From [Mycobacterium] vasticus (GTDB lineage Bacteria > Actinomycetota > Actinomycetes > Mycobacteriales > Mycobacteriaceae), in assembly GCF_020181595.1 (NCBI RefSeq), contig NZ_CP084028.1, positions 4,257,906 through 4,308,010 on the forward strand: a stretch of 50,105 nt of DNA, written 5' to 3'. The number at the start of each line of letters is the position of its first letter. Positions within the stretch are counted from its first letter, which is position 1. The notes beneath the pieces are model-generated. The model made no database searches and had not been told where the DNA came from. It saw only the letters and a program-made list of their open reading frames with translations. The position numbers were made by a program, and so were the translations under genes. Of this stretch, positions 1 through 7,884 are shown one piece after another.

Positions 1-29
1 GAATCACGCGATGACCGCCCCCTATCGGG

Positions 30-401
30 CTATGACACGCCCACCAGGCCTACCAGCCCGTACACCACGCCCTTGGACGCAACTAATTCCCCTGCCAGAG
101 ATGTCGACGCGTCAAGAAGCGCATCGTCAGGATCGATCAGCTTGCCGGCTATCAGGATGGGGACGGGGCGTTCATCGTCGGCGGACTGGATCTCGTGTTT
201 GGACTTGGTAAGGCTTTCGCTGATCTTGCGCTCGAAGAAGCGCGCGACTTCGGTGTCGTAGGGCGACACGATTTCGCTGAGTTTCGGCCTGACATCGGCG
301 CGATCGCGGATCACTTTAGGGATCTCGTGGATGACCCACCGCGTCACTTTCATGCTGCCCGTGTCCAGTGTCGCCGACACTCTTGCTCCTTTGCGCTGCA
401 T
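30..401 (-). pseudogene. Truncated nucleoid-associated (NdpA/NA37-like) protein
   Basis: The reading frame from 401 gives 123 residues, and the likely native start is the Met at residue 17 (MKVTRWVIHE). The N-terminal pattern (VTRWVIHEIPKV, then SEIVSPYD and FFERKISESL) resembles the start of the 37-kDa nucleoid-associated protein family, whose members are about 340 residues. Here the frame stops after roughly a third of that length, with a Gly/Val-rich tail (GLVGLVGVS) that does not look like the family. The stop is only 30 bases from the window edge, so I cannot tell whether the gene resumes in another frame. It is either a pseudogene or a truncated remnant. It lies in the same direction as the ImmA gene at 509. 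Family assignment is by motif memory only. Confidence 0.5.
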
Positions 402-508
402 CGATCGCGGCCCGTTGCGAGCCGCGGTTGCACTCTGTGCAGAATTATGGTTATTCGTGTTGGCGTCCGGACCACGTTGGCTGTTAGGTCAGTCCGGTGC
501 CCTGGCGC

Positions 509-1555
509 CTAGACCACCCTTAGATGTGTTTCGGGTGGCAGGAACGGGCTTTCATTCCCGGCGCTGCGACATCCGGTCAAGCGAGCGACTTCGTCTCGGC
601 TGAGGCCGCCGCGGATCATCAGGGTCTGTCCGATCGTTTGTGCCAACTCGGGTTGTTCATCGGCGATGACATCGGTACCGGGCTCGTGCCTACGCCATCC
701 TCGGGCGTTCATGGTGCGGTAGAACTTGGTGCGGTCGGCAGCGCTGGCCTTCCCCAGGTGGTGCGCATGCTCAAAGATGGCCTGCATTGATACGCCCCAC
801 ATCTTCTTCAATGCCAGGAGTCGAGACGGTGTGAGGTTGTGCAGATCGGGCTCGATGATGTGGCTGGGCATGAGTAGTTCAGCGGCGAATTCGTTGGCCT
901 GTCTTTCGACATCGGGGTCGATGTAGTTCGAATGCAGGACCAGGTGGCCCACCTCGTGGGCGAGCGTCCATCGCTTCCTGTCGGCGGGCAGATCTGCGTT
1001 GAGGAGGACGACGGGATACTCACTGGCCCACTGGGACAGTCCGTCAATGCGCCGGGTTCCCAAACGCTCCTCGATGACGATGACACCAGCGGACTCGATC
1101 CACCGTGTCAGATTGCGCACTGGACCGATCGGCATTCGCCATTGAGCTCGGACCATGCGGGCGGCGTCGGCCGGCGTTGTCTCGTCCGGATCGAACGTGG
1201 GCATGTGGTTGGTCGGATTCAACGGGATGCGGCGGGTCAGAAATGCCGACCGCATCCGGTAGAGATTCAACTTCGATTCGGCCGACTTCCACTCCGTCAC
1301 CTTTGTTGTCTTCTGGCGGCGCATGTGGGCGTCAGCTGCTATCGCTCCTCTGAGTTGAAAGGGGTGGGTGAGGAAATCTGGTGATAAATCAAGGATTTCG
1401 GACATCCGCTCGACTGCGGCATCGTCGGGCTCACGCAGGTTGTTCTCGTATCGGGACAGTGCAGCCTGGGTGATTCCCAGCCGCTCTGCGAGTTCTTCCT
1501 GTGTGAGGCCGGCGGCGCGTCGGGCGGTCAGGATGACGTCGCCGATCTGGTTCAT
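509..1555 (-). CDS. XRE HTH - ImmA/IrrE-family metallopeptidase
   Basis: The product has 348 residues. Residues about 10-60 form a Cro/C1-type helix-turn-helix (LTQEELAERLGITQAALSRYE). The C-terminal half carries the zincin motif HEVGH at about 200-204 and a downstream third-ligand region (ANEFAAELLMP), both typical of ImmA/IrrE (COG2856) peptidases. Members usually cleave a cognate repressor after a signal such as DNA damage in mobile elements. The start is the ATG at 1555, which overlaps the TGA of the upstream partner gene (ATGA). A longer frame reaching back to 1690 would run deep into that gene and is rejected. The overlap implies translational coupling and a joint function. The substrate is unknown; the MerR-helicase locus on the other side of the divergent promoter is a candidate target. 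Confidence 0.88.
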   Translation of the reverse strand: MNQIGDVILTARRAAGLTQEELAERLGITQAALSRYENNLREPDDAAVERMSEILDLSPDFLTHPFQLRGAIAADAHMRRQKTTKVTEWKSAESKLNLYRMRSAFLTRRIPLNPTNHMPTFDPDETTPADAARMVRAQWRMPIGPVRNLTRWIESAGVIVIEERLGTRRIDGLSQWASEYPVVLLNADLPADRKRWTLAHEVGHLVLHSNYIDPDVERQANEFAAELLMPSHIIEPDLHNLTPSRLLALKKMWGVSMQAIFEHAHHLGKASAADRTKFYRTMNARGWRRHEPGTDVIADEQPELAQTIGQTLMIRGGLSRDEVARLTGCRSAGNESPFLPPETHLRVV

Positions 1556-2163
1556 GATTGGTCCGTGCTGCCCTCGTCGCGCTCTTCGATAACCTCGCTG
1601 AGGTCCAGTTGTGGGAGCTGCGGATCGATCGGTTCCCACGTGATGTCGGTTGCCTCCTCGCCGCCGTGCGCCTTCAGGGTGACTGACCACACCGGTTTGT
1701 TCTTGCCATCCCGGAAGGACAAGATGGCGTCACCGATTTCCCCGAGGTCGGACTCCCAGATGTAGCCCATGGCCAGCGTGACCAGTTCGAGGCCGGGTAG
1801 GGCGGCTTGGTTGGTCCAGAACGCCAGCGCTCCGCCGGTCGGGAACGTCTCGATCCGCAGATTGGCGGCGTGGCGCTTGAAACGCACCACGTAGTTGGTG
1901 CCGTAATGGATTTGCCGGGTCGGTTCTTCATCGACGATGGTCACGTCGGGATGGTCAGCGACCTGGCGGGTCATGCTGTCCCACATGCGCTCGTGGATGA
2001 AATTCGCGACGAAGCGCTTGGAGAAGTTGACGAACCATTCCGGCTTGAACTGCTCGAACGCCGTCAGGTCAGCACGCGCGGTGTCGACTGCGGCAACGAA
2101 GGCACGCAGGAACTTGTCGCCGAGATCGTCGACAACATCTTGCGGATCCGGGTATTGCAACAT
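1552..2163 (-). CDS. Hypothetical partner protein of the ImmA/IrrE peptidase
   Basis: The product is 203 residues and acidic at the C-terminus (EVIEERDEGSTDQS). I do not recognise a domain; there is no signal peptide or membrane segment. The frame is supported by typical high-GC codon use, by the four-base overlap with the XRE-ImmA gene, and by a promoter at 2171-2176. It is the first gene of a two-gene operon. Small unknown partners of this kind are common next to XRE-ImmA genes, so it may be the regulated or sensing partner, but that is inference. Confidence 0.75.
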   Translation of the reverse strand: MLQYPDPQDVVDDLGDKFLRAFVAAVDTARADLTAFEQFKPEWFVNFSKRFVANFIHERMWDSMTRQVADHPDVTIVDEEPTRQIHYGTNYVVRFKRHAANLRIETFPTGGALAFWTNQAALPGLELVTLAMGYIWESDLGEIGDAILSFRDGKNKPVWSVTLKAHGGEEATDITWEPIDPQLPQLDLSEVIEERDEGSTDQS

Positions 2164-2170
2164 GCCAGAA

Positions 2171-2176
2171 AATATA
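2171..2176 (-). promoter_or_regulatory. -10 hexamer of the 1552-2163 gene (leaderless)
   Basis: On the minus strand TATATT (TANNNT) ends 7 nt upstream of the ATG at 2163. That spacing places transcription start at or next to the start codon, giving a leaderless mRNA. No Shine-Dalgarno sequence is present. Confidence 0.5.
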
Positions 2177-2270
2177 CCGCCACTATCCGACGGCGACCGT
2201 GATTTGGCTCGTATCAGGGCAAGTGTGTCCAGGTCGGGGGCGCCGACTGTCTATTCGCCAGGAAGTCGAA

Positions 2271-2302
2271 AACCTTAGCAAGGTTAAACAAGGTTGTATA
2301 GT
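2271..2302 (+). promoter_or_regulatory. Operator-like dyad and -10 of the MerR-helicase gene
   Basis: AACCTT (2271-2276) and AAGGTT (2280-2285) form a perfect six-base inverted repeat with a three-base spacer. A second AAGGTT lies at 2290-2295, exactly 10 bp further, so on the same helix face. The -10 TATAGT (2297-2302) follows at once and ends 7 nt before the ATG at 2310, predicting a leaderless transcript. The repeats cover the -35 to -10 interval, the region MerR-type proteins bind. The gene product begins with a MerR-like HTH, so autoregulation is a reasonable inference. Confidence 0.55.
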
Positions 2303-2309
2303 GGCCAGT

Positions 2310-4370
2310 ATGGTTGATGAAGGTTTTCTGCGCGTCGCGGAGGCGGCGGCCTATCTCGGGGTCTCCGCCCAGACATTGCGGCGGTGGGACCGTGACAAGA
2401 CTTTGCCCGCACTGCGGCGGCCTGGCAGTGACTACCGCTACTACCGGCGCGCCGACCTGGAGCCGTTCCGGCTGGAGTACCGCCGCGCCCAGGAGGCTGC
2501 CGCCGCCGGCGCGGACAGCAGTGTGTTCGCCACCGCCAACGCCGACATCGAGGCGAACACCGCGCTGCGCGACCCTCAACGCGAGGCCCACCGGGCGGTG
2601 CGTGAACATTTCAGCGAGAACGCCGGGCCAGCGATTGTGCAGATCCCGGTTGGGTGCGGCAAGACCGGCATCATGGCCACCTTGCCGTTCGGTATCGCGC
2701 GTGGTCGCACGCTAGTGATCACTCCGAACCTGACCATCCGCAAGGGTGTGGCCGACGCCGTGGATATCACCAGCCCGCAGTGTTTTTGGGCCAAGTGCCG
2801 GGTGCTATCGGACTTCACTGCAGGACCTTGGATGGCAGTCTTGGACGGCCCCAATGCCAACATCCACGATGCGATTGAAAGCGACCTCGTGGTCTGCAAC
2901 ATCCAGCAGCTAGCCAGCCAGGCCGATCGCTGGCTGCCTCAGTTTCCCGAGGACTTCTTCGACATGATCCTGGTCGACGAGGGCCACCACGCTGCGGCCG
3001 AAAGTTGGCAGAAGGTCTTTCGGCGCTTCCCCAACGCCAAGGTCGTCAGTCTGACCGCCACCCCGTTTCGGTCTGATCAGCAGCAGCTGCACGGCGAGAT
3101 CGTCTACCGGTATCCGTTCACCCGGGCGATGATCACCGGCTACATCAAGCAGATCCACTCCCGCAACGTCGCGCCCGCCGAGATCTACTTCAACTACCGC
3201 GACGACACCCGCCGTCACACCCTCGACGAAGTCCTGCAACTACGCGAAGAGGCGTGGTTTCGCCGCGGTGTGGCCCTGAGCCCGGAATGCAACCGCCACA
3301 TCGTCGAAGCCAGCATCCAGGCATGCGACCGGATGCGCGCCCAGACCGGAATCCAGCATCAAATCATCGCTGCCGCGTGTTCGGTTGACCATGCCCGCCA
3401 GGTCGCGGCAATCTATAACGAGTGCGGATACCGGGCCGCCGAAATCCATTCCGACATGGATGAAGACGACCAGGACGCCGTCATTGAGCGGTTGCGTCAA
3501 GGTCAGCTCGACTGTGTCGTCCAAGTCCAGATGCTCGGTGAAGGATTTGACCATCCCCGGCTCAGCGTCGCGGCGATCTTCCGACCATTCCGCAGCTTGG
3601 CTCCCTACATCCAGTTCGTCGGCCGGGTGATGCGTGTGGTGCAGGAGGCCGCCCCCGACCACCCGGACAATCAGGGCCACATCGTCTCGCACGTCGGGCT
3701 CAATAACGATGCGCGCTGGTCGGAATTCCGCGAACTCGACCTCGACGACCAAGCCCTGGTGCACGGATGGGTCGCCGGCACCACTGACGATGACGACGAC
3801 GGTAACGCTGACGGTGGCCCACGCGCCCGGCGCTTCGACGACGGGATGTTGGTGAATAACGAGATCCTCACCGACTTCGTCGAGCAGACCTACCTCGACC
3901 CCACCGACGACCGGGTCCTCGACGAGATTCTCAACCGCGAGGTCGCCCCCGGTGTCCGGCTCGGTGATCTTGTCGACCGCGAACAGCTCCGCCAACGTCT
4001 GCTGGCGCAGCAGGCAACCGCGGCACCCCCGACACCGCAACCGATCCCGGTCTCACCGCAGCGCGCCCGCCAGTCAGCTAAGACCCGAGTTAACCAACGC
4101 ACTAAGTCGGTGGCCAACCGTATCCTTGCCGACCTGGGCTTGCCCCCGCGTGGCCATCAGCTAATGTCGGTCACCCCCGGCCGGCGCCAGTACAACTCCG
4201 TCATCGCGATCCGCCGCGTGGCCGCGGCAATCAACGCCGAGGTGGGCATGCCCAACGGTACCCGCGGCGACTGGTCCCGCGAGCAATTCACCACCATCTT
4301 CGAGCGCATCGACAAGATCGCCGACACCGTCCGCGACACTTTGAGGTCCCAACTGTCCCAACGCGGGTGA
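2310..4370 (+). CDS. MerR-type HTH fused to SF2 DEAD/DEAH-like helicase
   Basis: The product has 686 residues. Residues about 5-60 are a MerR/excisionase-like HTH (VAEAAAYLGVSAQTLRRWD). Residues about 85-450 are an SF2 helicase core: Walker A PVGCGKTG (about 113-120), motif II DEGHH (223-227), motif III SLTATPF (247-253), GEGFDHP (410-416) and motif VI QFVGRVMR (435-442), closest in style to Res/UvrB-like ATPases. A low-complexity acidic stretch (TTDDDDDG) and a Gln/Pro linker lead to an unrecognised C-terminal domain. The ATG at 2310 is chosen because of the -10 placement; an upstream frame extends to 2199 but would cover the promoter. Two small genes follow on the same strand. The architecture suggests a self-regulated DNA- or RNA-processing ATPase in a defence or mobile-element setting. 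No nuclease domain is visible. Confidence 0.88.
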   Translation: MVDEGFLRVAEAAAYLGVSAQTLRRWDRDKTLPALRRPGSDYRYYRRADLEPFRLEYRRAQEAAAAGADSSVFATANADIEANTALRDPQREAHRAVREHFSENAGPAIVQIPVGCGKTGIMATLPFGIARGRTLVITPNLTIRKGVADAVDITSPQCFWAKCRVLSDFTAGPWMAVLDGPNANIHDAIESDLVVCNIQQLASQADRWLPQFPEDFFDMILVDEGHHAAAESWQKVFRRFPNAKVVSLTATPFRSDQQQLHGEIVYRYPFTRAMITGYIKQIHSRNVAPAEIYFNYRDDTRRHTLDEVLQLREEAWFRRGVALSPECNRHIVEASIQACDRMRAQTGIQHQIIAAACSVDHARQVAAIYNECGYRAAEIHSDMDEDDQDAVIERLRQGQLDCVVQVQMLGEGFDHPRLSVAAIFRPFRSLAPYIQFVGRVMRVVQEAAPDHPDNQGHIVSHVGLNNDARWSEFRELDLDDQALVHGWVAGTTDDDDDGNADGGPRARRFDDGMLVNNEILTDFVEQTYLDPTDDRVLDEILNREVAPGVRLGDLVDREQLRQRLLAQQATAAPPTPQPIPVSPQRARQSAKTRVNQRTKSVANRILADLGLPPRGHQLMSVTPGRRQYNSVIAIRRVAAAINAEVGMPNGTRGDWSREQFTTIFERIDKIADTVRDTLRSQLSQRG

Positions 4371-4403
4371 CAGATATCCGCACCGTGCCACAAAGGAGTC
4401 GGC

Positions 4404-4640
4404 ATGCCCACCAAAGCAATACTGCGCCACATCCGCGTAGAAACGCCCCGAACGAATCATGAGCGCCCGTGTGCCGCTCACCGCAAGGGCAGGAAGGCCC
4501 ACTTCATCCTGGCTGGAGACACGCACTTGGTCATAGTCGAAGATGGCAAGCCGATCAGATACTGCCCGCCGGCCGCCGCGGAAATCCTCGACGTTGCGCA
4601 GGAGGATCTCGATAAGCTGCGCCAGCAGCTCGGTCTTTGA
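4404..4640 (+). CDS. Small hypothetical protein downstream of the helicase
   Basis: The product is 78 residues. An AAGGAG Shine-Dalgarno precedes the ATG. It contains Cys and His residues spaced as in a small metal-binding fold (PCAAH, then HFILAGDTHLVIVEDGKP, then RYCPP), but the second half of a normal zinc knuckle is missing, so metal binding is only a possibility. The C-terminus (EDLDKLRQQLGL) looks helical. It lies 33 nt after the helicase and is probably co-transcribed. I do not recognise the family. Confidence 0.6.
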   Translation: MPTKAILRHIRVETPRTNHERPCAAHRKGRKAHFILAGDTHLVIVEDGKPIRYCPPAAAEILDVAQEDLDKLRQQLGL

Positions 4641-4676
4641 TAGCCCGCCACCGTCGTCCAGGAGGTGATGATAAGC

Positions 4677-5054
4677 ATGGTTTGCGAACAGCTGCCCCTT
4701 GACATCCTCGCGGTCATCGACCACCTCGCAGACATGGCAAGCCGGTCTACCGGCAAGCGGCTGGACGCCTTAGAGAGTGATGGCTTCAAGAGTGAGTTGA
4801 TGCTCAGGACTTCACGGTGGTCTCGAGACCGGGTGCGGCCCGCCGTATTCGGCGCTGCCTGCATCGCTGCGGGCCTGCGCCCTCAAGACGCTGCCAAGCT
4901 GGTCGATTGCTTGCGAAAGCGCCAGGACGGGAGGCGGCTACAGCAACGAGCTACGCATTTTCGCAAGGGGTGGACATTCGACGGCGTTATCCGTCTCGCT
5001 GGCCTCTCCTCGGATGATGATTGTGGTCTCGGAGTGCCTTCCGAAGACTGGTAG
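4677..5054 (+). CDS. Hypothetical protein, third gene of the helicase operon
   Basis: The product is 125 residues. The start is fixed by an unusually complete Shine-Dalgarno sequence, AGGAGGTGAT at 4660-4669, 7 nt before the ATG at 4677. An ATG at 4668 falls inside that sequence and is less likely. The protein is basic and predicted helical (VIDHLADMASRS, RPQDAAKLVDCLRKRQ) with no membrane segment. I do not recognise it. It lies 36 nt after the previous small gene, on the same strand as the helicase. Confidence 0.55.
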   Translation: MVCEQLPLDILAVIDHLADMASRSTGKRLDALESDGFKSELMLRTSRWSRDRVRPAVFGAACIAAGLRPQDAAKLVDCLRKRQDGRRLQQRATHFRKGWTFDGVIRLAGLSSDDDCGLGVPSEDW

Positions 5055-5474
5055 CGATGCTGATGGCGATCTCCTGCGAGTCCGCCGGCTTGCTTGACAT
5101 GTTCGGATCGCTCTATAGCCTCGGAAGACGAAGACCCCGGAACGATCACTGGCCTGGCCATATCGCCGGGGTTACGTCTTTGGGTGCCGCCACATCCACG
5201 GCCCAACATGTGCAGGCAGTTCCCGAAGTTCACCGACGGGCCACATCTGTCGTCGCCGGGCACGGCGGCCGCCGCACTGCTCCAAGGCTCAACGATTACG
5301 TCTGGTGCGACAGCCGGATGCTTTTTTCTGACTTAGTCCGGTCGCAGCCTCGGACGCCACCGCGGTCCATATCGCAACCCGCCTGACCGCATCCACCATC
5401 GAGCGCCAACCCCAGAGTCACTGCGGTGGGCGTGTTCGTGGGAGAAAGTGGATGTGTGAGCGCCTCTTTGATCG
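5055..5474. other. Gene-poor stretch between island and IS21
   Basis: I see no convincing gene in these 420 bases. Several short frames exist on both strands, but none has a Shine-Dalgarno sequence, recognisable motif or coherent codon use. The minus-strand frame entering from the IS border reads ISVSAVTIKEAL before losing sense. It might be the end of a gene cut by the element, but I cannot assign it. Confidence 0.4.
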
Positions 5475-5545
5475 TGACCGCGCTCACTGAAATTCCCCAC
5501 TGACGCTCATCGAAAATCCCCACCCGTGTGGCTCCGCCGAGAAGG

Positions 5546-5606
5546 GCGGGCCTCCCTCGAAGCTGCTGGTGTCTGACGCCAACAGCTCCAGTCGAAGGAG
5601 GCCCGC
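5546..5606 (+). promoter_or_regulatory. Hairpin masking the istA ribosome binding site
   Basis: Arms 5546-5560 and 5592-5606 pair at 14 of 15 positions, and an inner AGCTG/CAGCT pair (5561-5565, 5583-5587) extends the stem. The right arm contains the istA Shine-Dalgarno AAGGAGG (5595-5601), 11 nt before the ATG. Transcripts entering from outside the element would fold and hide the site, a known way for insertion sequences to prevent activation by read-through. Confidence 0.55.
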
Positions 5607-5612
5607 TTTCTC

Positions 5613-6974
5613 ATGCTCACATGGGAGGACGATGTGGAAGTACATGCCCTGCGCAAACGTGGTTGGACGATCTCGGCGATCGCCCGCCATACCGGTTTCG
5701 ACCGCAAGACGGTCCGCAAGTATCTGGCCGGTGACGGTCAACCGGGAGTGCGTGCCCGGCCCGACCCGGATCCGTTCGATCCGTTCGTCGACTACGTCAC
5801 CGCGAGGCTGACCGAGGACCCGCACCTGTGGGCCCGCACCCTCTACGACGAACTCGAGGGCCTGGGGTTCGGGTTGTCGTATCAGAGCCTGACCCGCAAT
5901 ATCCGCACCCGGGATCTACGCCCGGTCTGCCAGGCGTGCCGGACGGCCACCCAGCGCCCGAACGCGGTGATCCCGCATGCCCCGGGTGATGAAACCCAAT
6001 GGGACTGGCTGGAATTGCCCGATCCACCGGCATCGTGGGGCTGGGGCAAGACCGCGCACCTGTTGGTCGGCTCGCTGGCGCATTCCGGGAAGTGGCGCGG
6101 CTATCTGGCGCCTTCGGAGGATCAGCCGCATCTGGTCGCCGGCCTGGACCGCGTCACCCGCGGCCTGGGTGGTCTGACCCGGGTGTGGCGATTTGATCGG
6201 ATGGCCACCGTGTGTGACCCGGGCTCGGGGCGGGTGACCGCGTCGTTCGCCGGGGTGGCCAAGCACTACGGCGTCTCGGTGGCGATCTGCCCGCCTCGGC
6301 GCGGCAACCGCAAGGGCGTGGTGGAGAAGGTCAATCACACCGCTGCGCAACGCTGGTGGCGAACCCTGGCCGACGACGTCACCGTCGAGGCTGCGCAGGC
6401 CAGCGTGGATCGCTTCGCCGGGCTGCGGGGCGACACCCGGTTGCGGGCCACCGCCGATGGCCGCTCCTCGGTCGCTGTGGTGGCCGAGACGGAGCCACTG
6501 CAACCGGTCCCGACGCAGGCGTATCCGGTGATCGTGGCCGAGGCCCGCACGGCGTCGCGCCAAGCGATGGTGTCCTACCGCGGTAACCGCTACTCAGTGC
6601 CCCCGGAGCTAGCGGCCGCCAACGTGGTGGTGTCTCATCCGGTCGGCGGTCAGTTCTGCGACATCGCCACCATCAGCGGGATCGTGATCGCCCGCCATCG
6701 GATGGCCGCAGACGGCCTTGGGGTGATGGTGCGTGACAGCGGTCATGTCATCGCCCTGGACGCAGCGGCGATGGCCACCGCAGCCACCGGACGACCACAC
6801 CGCCGCAAGGAACGCATCCCGCCCGGTCCGGCCGCCAAAGCCGCTGCCGCGCAACTGCTTGCAGTCAAGAAGACATCCACCACCGCAGTTGAGACATCAA
6901 CTCCATCAACCGATTCCACTGTCATCGATCTGTCCGCCTACGAGCGGGCCGCCCAGAACAGGACCATCCAATGA
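5613..6974 (+). CDS. istA: IS21-family transposase IstA
   Basis: The product is 453 residues. The N-terminus has a helix-turn-helix (KRGWTISAIARHTGFDRKTV). An rve-type DDE catalytic core follows, with the first Asp in DETQWDW, the second in WRFDRMATV, and the Glu in KGVVEKVNH. The C-terminal part (SYRGNRYSVPPEL) is the Mu-like beta-barrel segment found in IstA proteins. IstA binds the terminal repeats and carries out strand transfer together with IstB. The stop overlaps the istB start (ATGA at 6971-6974). The start ATG is preceded by AAGGAGG within the hairpin described at 5546. Confidence 0.93.
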   Translation: MLTWEDDVEVHALRKRGWTISAIARHTGFDRKTVRKYLAGDGQPGVRARPDPDPFDPFVDYVTARLTEDPHLWARTLYDELEGLGFGLSYQSLTRNIRTRDLRPVCQACRTATQRPNAVIPHAPGDETQWDWLELPDPPASWGWGKTAHLLVGSLAHSGKWRGYLAPSEDQPHLVAGLDRVTRGLGGLTRVWRFDRMATVCDPGSGRVTASFAGVAKHYGVSVAICPPRRGNRKGVVEKVNHTAAQRWWRTLADDVTVEAAQASVDRFAGLRGDTRLRATADGRSSVAVVAETEPLQPVPTQAYPVIVAEARTASRQAMVSYRGNRYSVPPELAAANVVVSHPVGGQFCDIATISGIVIARHRMAADGLGVMVRDSGHVIALDAAAMATAATGRPHRRKERIPPGPAAKAAAAQLLAVKKTSTTAVETSTPSTDSTVIDLSAYERAAQNRTIQ

Positions 6975-7822
6975 CTCCCACTACACGCACCGGCAAGACC
7001 ACAGCGACGACCGAGGAATCGCCGTCGTCGGCGGCGAGCCGCTACCAGCAGTTACGTTCACATCTGGCCGAGTTGAAACTGGTCGCGGCCGCTGAGGCGC
7101 TGCCGGCGGTGCTCGACCAGGCCACCGCCGAAGGACTCTCGCTGACCGTCGCATTGGAGCGGCTGCTGGCCGTGGAGGTCGAAGCCTCCACCGCCCGACG
7201 GCTGGCCGGGAGGTTGCGGTTCGCCTGCCTGCCCACCCCGGCCACCCTGGCCGATTTCGATGTCGATGCTGCCGCCGGGATCGACCGCAAACTCATCGAC
7301 GAGTTGGGCACCTGTCGTTACCTGGAATCGGCAACCAACATCCTGCTCATCGGGCCGCCGGGTACCGGAAAGACGCATTTGTCAGTCGGACTAGCAAGGG
7401 CTGCAGCACATGCCGGCTACCGAACCTATTTCACCACCGCCGCCGACCTAGCCGCCCGATGCCACCGCGCCGCGATCGAGGGCCGTTGGGCCACCACCAT
7501 GCGCTTCTTCGCCGGCCCAACGCTGCTGGTGATCGATGAGCTGGGCTATCTTCCGCTGCCCGCCGAAGCCGCTTCGGCGTTGTTTCAGGTTGTCTCCCAA
7601 CGCTACTTGAAGACCAGCATCGTGATCACCACCAACCGCGGAGTGGGCGCATGGGGCGAGATCCTCGGCGACACCACAGTGGCCGCCGCGATGCTCGACC
7701 GCCTGCTGCACCGTTCCGTGGTCATCAACCTCGACGGAGAGTCCTACCGCCTTCGCGACCACCACGCCGCCGCAGAAACCCTGCGCCGAACCACCACCGG
7801 CACCCGCCAACAACTACACTGA
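6971..7822 (+). CDS. istB: IS21-family helper ATPase IstB
   Basis: The product is 283 residues, normal for IstB. It is a DnaA/DnaC-like AAA+ ATPase with Walker A GPPGTGKTHL and Walker B region LLVIDELGYLPL, followed by the conserved S-Q-R-Y and TTNRG sensor segments. IstB remodels target DNA and activates IstA. It overlaps istA by four bases, so translation is coupled. The gene ends about 14 bp before the inner right-end repeat of the element. No truncation is visible. Confidence 0.94.
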   Translation: MTPTTRTGKTTATTEESPSSAASRYQQLRSHLAELKLVAAAEALPAVLDQATAEGLSLTVALERLLAVEVEASTARRLAGRLRFACLPTPATLADFDVDAAAGIDRKLIDELGTCRYLESATNILLIGPPGTGKTHLSVGLARAAAHAGYRTYFTTAADLAARCHRAAIEGRWATTMRFFAGPTLLVIDELGYLPLPAEAASALFQVVSQRYLKTSIVITTNRGVGAWGEILGDTTVAAAMLDRLLHRSVVINLDGESYRLRDHHAAAETLRRTTTGTRQQLH

Positions 7823-7884
7823 CGGCTGCTCACAGGTGAGGAATTTCGGCGAGCACAGCCGGGGATTTTCGATGAGCGCCGTCA

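Larger units (their letters stand above)
5475..7884 (+). mobile_element. IS21-family insertion sequence, intact
   Basis: The element is about 2.41 kb with istA and istB. The tips match as inverted repeats: the left begins TGACCGCGCTCAC at 5475, and the right, read on the other strand from 7884, begins TGACGGCGCTCAT. This gives the 5'-TG...CA-3' ends expected of IS21. Each end has two copies of a 19-bp motif: 5482-5500 and 5505-5523 on the left, 7859-7877 and 7836-7854 on the right, as is typical for the multiple IstA binding sites of this family. I find no target duplication of 4-8 bp (left flank ends TTGATCG, right flank begins TGGACGA). Both frames are open, so it may be active. Confidence 0.85.

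Noticed and set aside
5296..5523. A minus-strand frame entering from the IS21 left end (ISVSAVTIKEAL), faintly like a PIN-domain segment
   Set aside because: Too short and too weak to assign; it crosses the IS border and loses coherent sequence within about 30 residues.
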